This document shows positions 10,101-20,387 of a stretch of 64,000 nt of DNA, piece after piece. The notes beneath the pieces are model-generated. The model had not been told where the DNA came from, did no database searches, and saw only the letters and a list, made by a program, of their open reading frames with translations. Position numbers and translations under genes: made by a program. Location of the stretch: NCBI RefSeq assembly GCF_013201705.1, contig NZ_CP053837.1, positions 992,001-1,056,000 on the forward strand, given 5' to 3'. The stretch is from Aliarcobacter faecis (lineage in GTDB: Bacteria; Campylobacterota; Campylobacteria; Campylobacterales; Arcobacteraceae). The stretch's first letter is position 1. Every line of letters begins with the position of its first letter.

Positions 10101-11030
10101 ATGAGTGAAAAAAAGTATAGATTAGTTACACGAAGTGATATGGATGGTCTTGTATGCGGTACTTTATTGAAGTATTTAAATGTTATAGATGAGATTAGTT
10201 TTGTTCATCCAAAAGATATGCAAGATGGAAAAATAGAGATTTCTCAAAATGATATTACAACAAACTTACCATATGTAAAAGGTGTAAATCTTGCTTTTGA
10301 TCACCACTTTTCTGAAACTTTAAGAAATGAAAAATATGATAATCATATAATTGATCCAAATGCAAAAAGTGCAGCTCAAGTTGTATATGATTATTATGGA
10401 GCAAAAGAAGTTTTCCCTTCAACTTTTGATGATATGATGCTTTGGGCAAATAAAGCCGATAGTGCAGATTTTACAATAGAAGATATTTTAGAGCCAAAAG
10501 GTTGGGCATTGCTCAGTTTTTTAATGGATTCAAGAACTGGATTAGGAAGATTTAGAGATTTTAGAATTTCTAATTATACTCTTATGATGGATTTAATTGA
10601 CCATTGTGTAAATTTAAGTATTGATGAAATTCTAGAACTTCCAGATATAAAAGAGAGAGTGGATTTATATTTTAAGTATGAAGAAGAGTTTAAAAAACAA
10701 CTTTTGAAATGTACAAAAGTTGAGAAAAACCTTTTAATAATAAATTATAAAGATGAAGAGATTATCTATCCTGGAAATAGGTTTTTAGTTTATGCACTTT
10801 TCCCAGAACAAAATATTTCTATTCATGTTGTTTGGGGAAAAGATAAACAAAATGTTGTATTTAGTACAGGAAAATCTATTATTAACAAAACTTCAAAAAC
10901 AAATGTTGGTGAACTAATGCTTAAATATGGAGGAGGTGGTCATTTGGCTGCTGGAGGTTGTCAAATTGATACAGATAAATCAAATATAGTTTTAGAAGAG
11001 TTAATTAAACAGATAAATCAAGATGCTTAA
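10101..11030 (+). CDS. DHH-family phosphoesterase
   Basis: The protein has 309 residues. The N-terminal DHH domain shows SDMDGLVCGTLL in place of the usual DxDG signature, and LAFDHHFSE with the name-giving Asp-His-His. The C-terminal DHHA1-type domain carries GGGGHLAAGGCQI, the nucleic acid/phosphate-binding loop. Relatives hydrolyse nano-RNA, pAp, c-di-AMP or polyphosphate. Which of these applies cannot be told here; many databases label such proteins exopolyphosphatase-related. It sits 21 nt after leuB, and the next gene converges 6 nt away. Confidence 0.85.
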   Translation: MSEKKYRLVTRSDMDGLVCGTLLKYLNVIDEISFVHPKDMQDGKIEISQNDITTNLPYVKGVNLAFDHHFSETLRNEKYDNHIIDPNAKSAAQVVYDYYGAKEVFPSTFDDMMLWANKADSADFTIEDILEPKGWALLSFLMDSRTGLGRFRDFRISNYTLMMDLIDHCVNLSIDEILELPDIKERVDLYFKYEEEFKKQLLKCTKVEKNLLIINYKDEEIIYPGNRFLVYALFPEQNISIHVVWGKDKQNVVFSTGKSIINKTSKTNVGELMLKYGGGGHLAAGGCQIDTDKSNIVLEELIKQINQDA

Positions 11031-11036
11031 AAAAGA

Positions 11037-11396
11037 TTAAAATCTCTTTTTTAACTCATCTATAAAAGTTTCAAAAGAGGGTAGATTTAAATTACTCTCT
11101 TTTTGTTTTACACCCCACATTGGTTCTGGGAAATAACTATCTTCTTTAAATCTTGCCATAATATGAAAATGTACCCAAGGAACATAGTTTCCAAATGAAG
11201 CTATATTTATTTTTTCAGGTTTGTAGTATTCAAGCATAAATTTTTCTATGATGTCAAGATATTTCCATATCTCTTGTTTTGTTTTAAAATTACATTCTGA
11301 AAACTCTTTAATATTTTCTATAGTAAATATTTTAAGCCAAGGAATTTCACTTTTTTCAATCTCTATTTTTATTAGTTCATTTTTAAATATTTCCAT
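11037..11396 (-). CDS. HIT-like (histidine triad) family protein
   Basis: I place the start at 11396 because GGAG lies just upstream on the minus strand (TTTTGGAGAATAAAA-ATG). A longer frame to 11510 only adds a hydrophobic stretch translated from the spacer. The resulting 119 residues contain VPWVHFHIMARF, a His-x-His-x-x-x-Arg version of the HIT motif near the C-terminus, and a PEPMWGVK stretch. The third histidine of a classical triad is replaced, so nucleotide hydrolase activity is uncertain. It converges with the DHH gene. Confidence 0.7.
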   Translation of the reverse strand: MEIFKNELIKIEIEKSEIPWLKIFTIENIKEFSECNFKTKQEIWKYLDIIEKFMLEYYKPEKINIASFGNYVPWVHFHIMARFKEDSYFPEPMWGVKQKESNLNLPSFETFIDELKKRF

Positions 11397-11527
11397 TTTT
11401 ATTCTCCAAAATATATTTTGCAATAGTACAATAAAGTATATAAAATAAAATATTATACTTTCAACAAGAATTAAGCTATTTTTAAATATAATCCAGTTCC
11501 ATTTTTTCAACCAATAGAAGAAGTTTT

Positions 11528-11551
11528 TATAAAATAGATTGATATTTTATA
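11528..11551. promoter_or_regulatory. AT-rich inverted repeat upstream of the ribosomal operon
   Basis: TATAAAATA (11528-11536) and TATTTTATA (11543-11551) are separated by six bases, within the 254-bp spacer between the divergent HIT gene and rpmJ. The right arm contains a TATAAAG that could serve as a -10 element for the operon about 100 nt upstream of rpmJ. The rest of the leader (11552-11650) has an AAGGACGAG ribosome-binding site but no structure I can assign. Confidence 0.35.
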
Positions 11552-11650
11552 AAGAGTTGGTAAAAGCTTAAAAATAAAAGTACTATTTTTTAAGGCTTTT
11601 TCCTGTTGAAAGTGGAAATTAAAACACAAATGATAAGAAGGACGAGACTT

Positions 11651-11764
11651 ATGAAAGTAAGAGCTTCAGTTAAAAAAATGTGTGATAAATGTAAAGTTAT
11701 CAAAAGAAGAGGTATCGTAAGAGTAATCTGCGAAAACAAAAAACATAAACAAAGACAAGGATAA
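11651..11764 (+). CDS. rpmJ: 50S ribosomal protein L36
   Basis: The 37-residue protein starts [15 protein letters not shown]. It has the zinc-binding Cys-x2-Cys, a later Cys and a His (C11, C14, C27, H32), so it is the zinc-containing C+ form of L36. It opens the rpmJ-rpsM-rpsK-rpsD-rpoA-rplQ block. The infA gene often found immediately upstream is absent here. An AAGGACGAG site lies 6-7 nt before the ATG, and rpsM follows after 5 nt. Confidence 0.97.
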   Translation: MKVRASVKKMCDKCKVIKRRGIVRVICENKKHKQRQG

Positions 11765-11769
11765 GACAC

Positions 11770-12138
11770 ATGGCAAGAATCGCGGGTGTTGATTTACCAA
11801 ATAAAAAAAGAATGGAGTATGCTTTAACATACATCTTTGGAATTGGATTACATAATTCAAGACTTATTTTAAATGCAACTGGAATTGATTTCAATAAAAG
11901 AGCATTTGAATTAACAGAAGATGAAGCTGCTTTAATTAGAAAAGAGATCCAAGAAAACTACCTAGTAGAAGGGGATTTAAGAAAAAAAGTTGCAATGGAC
12001 ATTAAAGCTTTAATGGATTTAGGTTCATATAGAGGTTTAAGACATAGAAAAGGTTTACCTTGTAGAGGGCAAAAGACTAAAACTAATGCACGAACTAGAA
12101 AAGGTAAAAAGAAAACTATCGGTGCAGCGACTAAATAA
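11770..12138 (+). CDS. rpsM: 30S ribosomal protein S13
   Basis: The 122-residue protein begins [20 protein letters not shown] and ends in the lysine-rich tail [12 protein letters not shown] that reaches towards the P-site tRNA. The helix-hairpin-helix [10 protein letters not shown] and the conserved [19 protein letters not shown] are present. It contacts 16S rRNA in the head of the small subunit and forms inter-subunit bridges with the large subunit. Spacing to rpmJ and rpsK is only a few bases, so all are co-transcribed. Confidence 0.98.
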   Translation: MARIAGVDLPNKKRMEYALTYIFGIGLHNSRLILNATGIDFNKRAFELTEDEAALIRKEIQENYLVEGDLRKKVAMDIKALMDLGSYRGLRHRKGLPCRGQKTKTNARTRKGKKKTIGAATK

Positions 12139-12147
12139 GGATAGATG

Positions 12148-12540
12148 ATGGCAAAAAGAAAAGTTACTAGAAAAAAAATTGTAAGAAAAAATATTGCTGA
12201 TGGAATCATCCATATTGCTGCAAGTTTTAACAATACGTTAGTTACAGTTACAGATAATGCAGGAAATGTTATTGCATGGTCAAGTGCTGGAAACTTAGGG
12301 TTTAAAGGTTCTAAAAAATCAACTCCATTTGCTGCGCAAGCTGCTGTTGAAGATGCTATGAGTAAAGCAATGGAGCATGGTATTAAAAATGTAGGAATTA
12401 AAATTCAAGGTCCTGGTTCTGGAAGAGATACTGCTGTTAAATCAGTTGGTGCTATAAACGGAGTTAGAGTTACTTGGTTAAAAGATGTTACACCATTACC
12501 TCATAATGGTTGTAGACCTCCTAAAAGAAGAAGAGTGTAA
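12148..12540 (+). CDS. rpsK: 30S ribosomal protein S11
   Basis: I choose the second of two adjacent ATG codons (12148, not 12145). It lies 7 nt from the AAGG site and gives the usual [10 protein letters not shown] start of a 130-residue protein. The body shows [18 protein letters not shown] and the C-terminal [10 protein letters not shown], which is nearly invariant in bacterial S11. It sits in the platform of the 30S subunit near the mRNA exit. The gene lies in the operon between rpsM and rpsD. Confidence 0.98.
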   Translation: MAKRKVTRKKIVRKNIADGIIHIAASFNNTLVTVTDNAGNVIAWSSAGNLGFKGSKKSTPFAAQAAVEDAMSKAMEHGIKNVGIKIQGPGSGRDTAVKSVGAINGVRVTWLKDVTPLPHNGCRPPKRRRV

Positions 12541-12550
12541 GGAGTAAAAT

Positions 12551-13177
12551 ATGGCAAGATATAGAGGACCAGTAGAAAAAATCGAAAGAAGACTTGAAGC
12601 AGACCTTGGATTAAAAGGTGAGAGAAGACTTTCAGGTAAAAGTGCTTTAGAAAAAAGACCATTTGCTCCAGGACAACATGGACAAAGAAGAGCTAAAATT
12701 TCTGAATATGGATTACAATTAAGAGAAAAACAAAAAGTTAAATTCATGTATGGTGTTTCAGAAAAACAATTTAGCAATTATTTCAAAGAAGCAGTAAGAA
12801 GAGAAGGAAATACAGGAGCTATTCTTATTTCATTAATTGAACAAAGATTAGATAATGTTATTTATAGAATGGGATTTGCTACAACTAGAGCATTTGCTAG
12901 ACAAATAACAACTCACGGACATATCTTAGTAGATGGAAAAAAAGTTGATATTCCTTCATACTTAGTAAAAGCTGGACAAAAAATTGAGATTAAAGAGAGA
13001 TCTAAAAATAATCCTCAAATTAAAAGAGCTTTAGAGTTAACAAATCAAACTGGAATGGTTGATTGGGTTAATGTAGATAAAGATAAAGTATTTGGAATTT
13101 TCACAAGAATACCTGCTAGAGAAGAGATAGTTATTCCTGTTGAAGAGAGATTAATCGTAGAGTTATATTCTAAATAA
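12551..13177 (+). CDS. rpsD: 30S ribosomal protein S4
   Basis: The 208-residue protein begins [14 protein letters not shown] and contains the S4 RNA-binding domain around [20 protein letters not shown], with the conserved [18 protein letters not shown]4 nucleates 16S rRNA folding. In enterobacteria it also represses translation of this operon; whether that holds here is unknown, since no pseudoknot could be recognised by eye in the leader. The cysteine zinc knuckle of some S4 proteins is absent (C-minus form). Confidence 0.98.
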   Translation: MARYRGPVEKIERRLEADLGLKGERRLSGKSALEKRPFAPGQHGQRRAKISEYGLQLREKQKVKFMYGVSEKQFSNYFKEAVRREGNTGAILISLIEQRLDNVIYRMGFATTRAFARQITTHGHILVDGKKVDIPSYLVKAGQKIEIKERSKNNPQIKRALELTNQTGMVDWVNVDKDKVFGIFTRIPAREEIVIPVEERLIVELYSK

Positions 13178-13194
13178 TAAATAAAAGGTAGCTA

Positions 13195-14193
13195 ATGAAA
13201 AAATTTGCAGAAACTCCATTTTTACCAACTGAAGTTGAGATAGAAGCTATCAGCGAAAATGAGGCTAAAATATCAGCATACCCATTTGAAGATGGTTTTG
13301 CAATTACTTTGGCACACCCTTTAAGAAGACTTCTTTTGAGCTCATCAGTTGGATATGCTCCAATTGCTGTGAAAATAGAGGGTGCTACTCATGAGTTTGA
13401 CTCATTAAGGGGTATGTTAGAAGATGTAGCTATTTTTGTTATTAATTTAAAAAACATAAAGTTTAAAATTAATGGTGATAAAAAACAAGTTGTTGTTGAA
13501 TATACATTTAATGGACCAAGAGATATTAAGGGTGAAGATTTAATTAACTCTGAAGTTGATGTTGTTTCAAAAGATGCACATTTAGCAACAATTAATAGCG
13601 ATTGTAACTTAACATTCTCTGTTATTATTCAAAAAGGTATTGGTTATATGCCTTCTGAAGATATTAGAGATATTGTTGGGCCTGATTATATACCAATTGA
13701 TGCATTCTTTACACCTGTAAAAAAAGTGGTTTACGATATTGAAAAAATGTTAGTTGAAGATAATCCTAACTTTGAAAAAGCTGTATTTAGAGTATTGACA
13801 AATGGTCAAATTACACCAATAGCTGCATTTAAAGAAGCAGTTAGTGTTATGTATTCTCAAATGTCAGTATTTAATAAAGTATTTGATTTATCAGAAATAA
13901 CTGTAAGTGAATCAGGTGAAGAGTCTGTTGAGATTAAAGAGTTAGTTCAAAGAATTGAAGAACTAAATTTAAGTGCTAGAAGTTTCAACTCTTTAGATAG
14001 AGCGGGACTTAAATATTTAGGTGAACTAGTACTTATGAGTGAAGTTGAAGTTAAAAATATTAAAAATCTAGGTAAAAAATCTTATGATGAAATAGCTGAA
14101 AAACTAGAGTCATTAGGATACCCAGTTGAAAATACACTTCCAGAGAATGTTGCTTCTGTATTAAGAAGAAAATTAGAGCAACTTAAAGCATAA
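13195..14193 (+). CDS. rpoA: RNA polymerase alpha subunit
   Basis: The protein has 332 residues. The N-terminal domain includes ITLAHPLRRLLLSSSVGYAP and the dimerisation surface, and the insert domain has GIGYMPSED. The C-terminal domain near residue 262 onward holds LNLSARSFNSLDRAGLKYLGEL and NLGKKSYDEI, the part that binds UP elements and activators. It forms the dimer on which core polymerase assembles. Being co-transcribed with S13, S11, S4 and L17 matches the classical alpha operon. Confidence 0.98.
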   Translation: MKKFAETPFLPTEVEIEAISENEAKISAYPFEDGFAITLAHPLRRLLLSSSVGYAPIAVKIEGATHEFDSLRGMLEDVAIFVINLKNIKFKINGDKKQVVVEYTFNGPRDIKGEDLINSEVDVVSKDAHLATINSDCNLTFSVIIQKGIGYMPSEDIRDIVGPDYIPIDAFFTPVKKVVYDIEKMLVEDNPNFEKAVFRVLTNGQITPIAAFKEAVSVMYSQMSVFNKVFDLSEITVSESGEESVEIKELVQRIEELNLSARSFNSLDRAGLKYLGELVLMSEVEVKNIKNLGKKSYDEIAEKLESLGYPVENTLPENVASVLRRKLEQLKA

Positions 14194-14207
14194 ATTAAGG
14201 GTTTAAT

Positions 14208-14558
14208 ATGAGACATAAGCACGGATATAGAAAGTTAAATAGAACTTCTGCTCATAGAAAAGCATTGTTAAAAAATTTAGCAATTGCTATTATTGAAAGA
14301 GAGAAAATCGAAACAACTGTTCCAAAAGCAAAAGAATTAAAAAGATTTATAGAAAAATTAGTAACATCTGCAAGAAATGCTGATTTAAATACACATAGAT
14401 ATGTATTTGCTGCTTTACAATGTAAAGAGGCTACTAAAAAATTAATTAATGAAATTGCCCCAAAATACGAAGGTAGAAATGGTGGATATACTTCAATAAT
14501 TAAAACAAGAATAAGAAAAGGTGATGCTACACCAATGGCATTCATCTCTTTCATCTAA
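14208..14558 (+). CDS. rplQ: 50S ribosomal protein L17
   Basis: The 116-residue protein begins [23 protein letters not shown] and ends TPMAFISFI, the normal bacterial L17 pattern near the tunnel exit of the large subunit. It is the last gene of the ribosomal/RNA polymerase block. A strong terminator begins eight bases after its stop codon. Confidence 0.98.
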   Translation: MRHKHGYRKLNRTSAHRKALLKNLAIAIIEREKIETTVPKAKELKRFIEKLVTSARNADLNTHRYVFAALQCKEATKKLINEIAPKYEGRNGGYTSIIKTRIRKGDATPMAFISFI

Positions 14559-14565
14559 ATCTTTC

Positions 14566-14592
14566 AAGGGATAGGAAACTATCCCTTTTTTT
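14566..14592 (+). terminator. Strong terminator of the ribosomal operon
   Basis: AAGGGATAG (14566-14574), GAAA tetraloop, then CTATCCCTT (14579-14587), continuing into a T7 run. This is a textbook intrinsic terminator directly after rplQ. Confidence 0.92.
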
Positions 14593-14672
14593 ATTCCTAA
14601 AAATTATTTTCTAAATTTTTTAAAAAAATCCCATATCAAATTTACTTACCCTTTTTTTAAACAACTTTTTGA

Positions 14673-14678
14673 TATAAT
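14673..14678 (+). promoter_or_regulatory. -10 element of the gatA promoter
   Basis: A TATAAT hexamer preceded by T-rich tracts (CCTTTTTTTAAACAACTTTTTGA) lies 43 nt upstream of the gatA ATG. It sits just past the rplQ terminator and fits the Campylobacterota sigma-70 pattern of a strong -10 with periodic T tracts instead of a clear -35. Confidence 0.7.
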
Positions 14679-14720
14679 CAGCCGTTTACTATACCTACAA
14701 AACATAGGAGAACCTAATTT

Positions 14721-16076
14721 ATGACTCTAAAAGAAGCACTAAAACTAAATAGTGATGATATACAAAAATTAAGAGATGATTTAAATACAAAGATTAAAAA
14801 TAGCAATATTGGTGCTTATATTGAGCAATTAGAAAATAAAGATGTATATAGTTGTGGGAATGGTATTCCAATAGCTATTAAAAATAATATAAATGTAAAA
14901 AACTGGGAGCTTACTTGTTCTAGTAATATTTTAAAAGGTTATATAGCTCCTTTTAATGCAACTGTTATTGAAAAATTACAAAATGCAGGATTAAGTCCAT
15001 TTGGACTTACAAATATGGATGAGTTTGCCATGGGAAGTAGTACAGAATCTTCTTGTCATGGAAAAACATTAAATCCAGTTGATAACTCAAGAATTCCAGG
15101 TGGAAGTAGTGGAGGAAGTGCTGCTGCTGTTGCTGCAGGTTTAGCAATTGCTGCATTAGGAACTGATACAGGAGGAAGTATTAGACAACCTGCTGCCTAT
15201 TGTGGTGTTGTTGGAATGAAACCAACTTATGGAAGAGTAAGTAGATATGGAATAGCTGCTTATTCATCTTCTCTTGATCAATGTGGACCAATTACACAAA
15301 ATGTTGAAGATGCTGCAATTTTATACGATATTTTAGCTGGATATGATGAAAAAGATTCTACAAGTGCAAATATAGATTATACAAAAGTTACTCCAAATTT
15401 AACTAGTGATAGAAAATTTACAATAGCCGTAATTGATAATTTTGTTGAACAAGCTTCACAAGATATAAAAGATGCTTTGAATAATAGTATTAAACTTTTA
15501 GAAGAGCAAGGACATAAAATTATTCATACAAATATGATTGATTCAAGTAAAATAATTTCAACATATTATATTATTTCAGCAGCTGAAGCTAGTGCGAACT
15601 TAGCTAGATATGATGGAGTAAGATATGGTTTTAGAGCTTCAAATAGTGGACTAAAGGATATGTATATTGATACAAAAACTCAAGGGTTTGGATATGAAGT
15701 TAAAAAAAGAATTATGTTAGGATCATTTGTACTAAGTTCTGGTTATTATGATGCTTATTACATAAAAGCTCAAAAAGTAAGATCTATTATAAAAGCTGAA
15801 TTTGATAAAATTTTTGAAACTGCCGATTTGATTTTATCACCAGTTGCTCCAACAACAGCTCCTAAATTTGGTTCATATACAAGTGCTTTAGAGATGTATT
15901 TATCAGATCTATATACAATTTCTATAAATCTTGCAGGACTTCCAGCTATTAGTTTACCAGTTGCAAAAGATAGTTCAGGACTTCCAATAGGACTTCAATT
16001 AATAGCAAATAGTTTTGAAGAACAAACTTTATTTGATGGTGCTTTATCTATGGAAAAAGCTGTAAAATATATATAA
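14721..16076 (+). CDS. gatA: Glutamyl-tRNA(Gln)/aspartyl-tRNA(Asn) amidotransferase subunit A
   Basis: The 451-residue protein is an amidase-signature family member. It releases ammonia from glutamine for GatB to convert misacylated Glu-tRNA(Gln) or Asp-tRNA(Asn). The catalytic Ser-cisSer-Lys elements are visible: Lys in GIPIAIKNNINV, and serines in PGGSSGGSAAAVAAGLA and GTDTGGSIRQPAAYCG. GatB and GatC are not neighbours. The start follows AGGAGAACCTAATTT. guaB begins 17 nt after the stop and is likely co-transcribed. Confidence 0.95.
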   Translation: MTLKEALKLNSDDIQKLRDDLNTKIKNSNIGAYIEQLENKDVYSCGNGIPIAIKNNINVKNWELTCSSNILKGYIAPFNATVIEKLQNAGLSPFGLTNMDEFAMGSSTESSCHGKTLNPVDNSRIPGGSSGGSAAAVAAGLAIAALGTDTGGSIRQPAAYCGVVGMKPTYGRVSRYGIAAYSSSLDQCGPITQNVEDAAILYDILAGYDEKDSTSANIDYTKVTPNLTSDRKFTIAVIDNFVEQASQDIKDALNNSIKLLEEQGHKIIHTNMIDSSKIISTYYIISAAEASANLARYDGVRYGFRASNSGLKDMYIDTKTQGFGYEVKKRIMLGSFVLSSGYYDAYYIKAQKVRSIIKAEFDKIFETADLILSPVAPTTAPKFGSYTSALEMYLSDLYTISINLAGLPAISLPVAKDSSGLPIGLQLIANSFEEQTLFDGALSMEKAVKYI

Positions 16077-16084
16077 TTTATTAG

Positions 16085-17539
<1,455 letters not shown>

Positions 17540-17541
17540 TT

Positions 17542-17575
17542 AAATAAAAAACGGTATTTACGCCGTTTTTTATTT
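17542..17575 (+). terminator. Terminator after guaB
   Basis: A 13-bp stem AAATAAAAAACGG (17542-17554) pairs with CCGTTTTTTATTT (17563-17575). The T tract is part of the stem, so it could work in either direction. Confidence 0.85.
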
Positions 17576-17576
17576 A

Positions 17577-17604
17577 ATCTGATTTTTTTCTTTTAAAATC
17601 AGAT
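17577..17604. terminator. Second hairpin behind guaB
   Basis: ATCTGATTTT (17577-17586) pairs with AAAATCAGAT (17595-17604) around an 8-nt T-rich loop. It immediately follows the guaB terminator and has no T run of its own. It may be a back-up terminator or an mRNA 3' stem. Confidence 0.45.
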
Positions 17605-17723
17605 ATTACCAATTATTTTAATTATATTTTTTATCTTATAAAATAAATTGTTATATTTAAGAAAGTATTATAAGTTTTTTGAATAAAATAAATATTATTT
17701 TTTTAAAAAGTAGGATGGAGAAT

Positions 17724-20255
17724 ATGACTATTGGGAGAAAATTTACTTTAACAAATGTTATTGTTACGATTGTTGTTTTGATTATTGGTTTTTTTATATT
17801 AAATAAATATAAAAATGATTTAAGAGATGAAATTTATAATGATGTTATTTTAAATTTAAATTCCCTTAGTGAACTTAGAATTGGTTCAAAACTAGATGTT
17901 GGTATATCAAATGCAACTTCAATAGCAAATGATTCAAATATTCAAGAGGCATTAAGCTCTAATAATAGAGATTTAGCTATAAAAACTCTTAGTAGTTTAA
18001 GTTCTACAATGAAAGAACAAACTCCATTTAAAAATATTCAAATTCATATTCATACATTAAATAATCACTCTTTCTTGAGATCATGGAAACCAACAGATTT
18101 TGGAGATGATTTAAGCTCTTTTAGAACAAGTGTTGTAAAAGTAAATAGTGAAAAAAAAGCTATAAATGGTTTTGAAATAGGAAATGATGGTTTAAGTTTA
18201 AGAGCAGTTGTACCTATATTTAAAGATAAAAATCATGTTGGATCATTAGAATTTATGCAAGGAATAAACTCTGTTGCTATTGATTTTGATAAAGAGAAAA
18301 GAGGATTCTTACTTTTAATGGATACAAGCTTGGCAACAGCTAAAATAAAAGAAGAAGATAAATTAAATAACTATTTAATCTCTCAAAAATTTAGAAATGA
18401 CAATTTTATGGCAGATGTTAAAACTATAGATTTTTCTAAACTCTTAAAAGATAAATTTTTGATCTCTCAGAATTATTTTTATACATATATAAATGTTACA
18501 GATTTTAGTGGTAAAAAACTTGGTATCGCACTTGTTGCTGAACCAATATCAAATGTTGAACAATCTATTTCACAAGCATCAAATATTATCTATGCTGCTT
18601 TAATTATTTTAACTTTAGCTTTACTTTTTACTATGATAAATACTCTATTTAGTATGAAAAGAGAGATATTAAATCCTATTTTAAATCTTAAAAATACAAT
18701 AGATGATATCACAAAAAGATCATCAGAAGCTACAAGAATAAAAGTTACATCAAAAGATGAGATAGGAGATGTTGTAACAAGTTTCAATAACTATTTAGAT
18801 TCAATAGAAAAAGGTTTAATTCAAGATCAAATAGTAATAGATGAAGCAAAAGATATTATTGAAAAAGTGAATGCAGGACTATTTAATGATAGTATAAAAG
18901 GAAAAGCAAACTCAAAAAGAGTTGCTTCTTTAGTTGTTGAAATAAATAGTATGATTGCAAAAACTCAAAGTAATTTAACTTTAGTTAGCGATTCTTTAAT
19001 TGCTCTTTCTCATGCAAAGTTTGATTATGAAGTTCCTGTTATCTCAAATGTAACAGGGCTTATAGCTTCTCTTTTAAGTGGAATTAAAGTTACTCAATCA
19101 AGTATAAATGAGATTATGTGTTTAATTGAGAAATCAACAATAGATTTAACAAGAAGCTCAAAAGAGTTAGCAATAGCTTCACGAAGTTTAAGTGAATCTT
19201 CAAATATTCAAGCAGCTAGTCTTGAAGAGACAGCAGCAGCAATAGAAGAGATTAGTTCAACTATTTCAAGAAGTAGTCAAAATGCTTCAAATATGGCTAA
19301 GTATGCTCTAAATGTTACTGAATCTACAAATCAAGGAATAGAATTAGCTAGACAAACAGCAATCTCTATGGATGAAATAAATAAAGAGGTTATACAAATA
19401 AATGAAGCAATTTCTATAATTGATAATATTGCATTCCAAACAAATATTTTATCACTTAATGCAGCAGTTGAAGCAGCAACAGCAGGAGAAGCTGGAAAAG
19501 GATTTGCGGTTGTAGCACAAGAGGTTAGAAATTTAGCAACAAGAAGTGCAGATGCTGCAAATGAGATTAAAAAAATAGTTGAAATGGCAACACTAAAAGC
19601 TAAAAATGGGAAAACAATAACATCAAATATGATTGAAGGTTTCAATGAATTAAAAGAGAATATTGATACTACAATTAAACTAATAGAAGATGTGGCAACA
19701 GCAAGTAAAGAGCAACAACAGGCTATGAGTCAAATAAATGATACAGTAAATAGTCTTGATCAAGCAACACAAAAAAATGCAGTTTTAGCTACAACTATAA
19801 ATGATATGGCAACTAAAACTTCACAATTAGCAGTTAATTTAGATGAGACAATTCATCAAACAAGCTTTGATAAAGAGGCACATAAAAGAATTTGTGATGG
19901 AAGTATGATTATTGAGATAAATAAATTAAAATCAGATCATATAAATTTCAAAAACTATAATTTTGCTGCTTGTAAAGATGGGGCTACTTGTACAGTTACT
20001 AGTTCAAAAGAGTGTAATTTAGGAAAATGGATTATTTCAAATTCAAATAAAGATTTTGCAAAAACTAAAGAGTGGGAAGAGTTAGTAACATCTCATGATT
20101 TAGTACATAAATTGGTTCAAGATACAATAAGTTTATATTCAAACTCAAAACCAAATAGTGAAATCTTCTCTGTTACAAATGAGATAGAAAAAAATACTGA
20201 TATTGTATTTACAATGTTAAATAAAATAAGAGAGATAAACTGCAGAAACTTATAA
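17724..20255 (+). CDS. Methyl-accepting chemotaxis protein with Cache sensor and CZB domain
   Basis: I place the start at the ATG at 17724, behind GGATGGAG; upstream TTG and ATG codons lack a site. The 843 residues show a membrane helix at ~10-33 and a periplasmic domain with [16 protein letters not shown] and [17 protein letters not shown], like double-Cache type 3 sensors. A second helix lies at ~290-310, then HAMP. The cytoplasmic signalling hairpin is [20 protein letters not shown]. At the C-terminus a CZB zinc-binding module has His in DHINF, Cys in ECNLGKW and the SHDLVH histidines. CZB domains sense zinc or oxidants such as hypochlorous acid in Helicobacter TlpD-like receptors. The periplasmic ligand is unknown. 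Confidence 0.93.
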   Translation: MTIGRKFTLTNVIVTIVVLIIGFFILNKYKNDLRDEIYNDVILNLNSLSELRIGSKLDVGISNATSIANDSNIQEALSSNNRDLAIKTLSSLSSTMKEQTPFKNIQIHIHTLNNHSFLRSWKPTDFGDDLSSFRTSVVKVNSEKKAINGFEIGNDGLSLRAVVPIFKDKNHVGSLEFMQGINSVAIDFDKEKRGFLLLMDTSLATAKIKEEDKLNNYLISQKFRNDNFMADVKTIDFSKLLKDKFLISQNYFYTYINVTDFSGKKLGIALVAEPISNVEQSISQASNIIYAALIILTLALLFTMINTLFSMKREILNPILNLKNTIDDITKRSSEATRIKVTSKDEIGDVVTSFNNYLDSIEKGLIQDQIVIDEAKDIIEKVNAGLFNDSIKGKANSKRVASLVVEINSMIAKTQSNLTLVSDSLIALSHAKFDYEVPVISNVTGLIASLLSGIKVTQSSINEIMCLIEKSTIDLTRSSKELAIASRSLSESSNIQAASLEETAAAIEEISSTISRSSQNASNMAKYALNVTESTNQGIELARQTAISMDEINKEVIQINEAISIIDNIAFQTNILSLNAAVEAATAGEAGKGFAVVAQEVRNLATRSADAANEIKKIVEMATLKAKNGKTITSNMIEGFNELKENIDTTIKLIEDVATASKEQQQAMSQINDTVNSLDQATQKNAVLATTINDMATKTSQLAVNLDETIHQTSFDKEAHKRICDGSMIIEINKLKSDHINFKNYNFAACKDGATCTVTSSKECNLGKWIISNSNKDFAKTKEWEELVTSHDLVHKLVQDTISLYSNSKPNSEIFSVTNEIEKNTDIVFTMLNKIREINCRNL

Positions 20256-20259
20256 TATT

Positions 20260-20286
20260 AAGCTATAGAAATTCTTTCTATAGCTT
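20260..20286. terminator. Hairpin behind the chemoreceptor gene
   Basis: AAGCTATAGAAA (20260-20271) pairs perfectly with TTTCTATAGCTT (20275-20286) over a 3-nt loop, 5 nt after the stop codon. No T run follows on the plus strand, so termination may rely on the second hairpin downstream. Confidence 0.55.
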
Positions 20287-20324
20287 AAAAATTGATTTAA
20301 GTTGTATACAATAAAAAAAAGAGT

Positions 20325-20346
20325 AAAATCGTTCCCGATTTTTTTT
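20325..20346 (+). terminator. Terminator between the chemoreceptor gene and ddh
   Basis: AAAATCG (20325-20331), loop TTCC, CGATTTT (20336-20342), continuing into a T8 run. It ends only 41 nt before the ddh ATG. It could be the chemoreceptor terminator or, if transcription starts upstream, an attenuator-like stop in the ddh leader. Confidence 0.7.
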
Positions 20347-20387
20347 GTTAAATACAAAAAATATTAAATTCAAAAGGAGCGTTTAGT

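Noticed and set aside
11397-11510. N-terminal hydrophobic extension of the HIT-like protein
   Set aside because: A GGAG ribosome-binding site directly precedes the inner ATG at 11396. The extension is AT-rich spacer that happens to be open.
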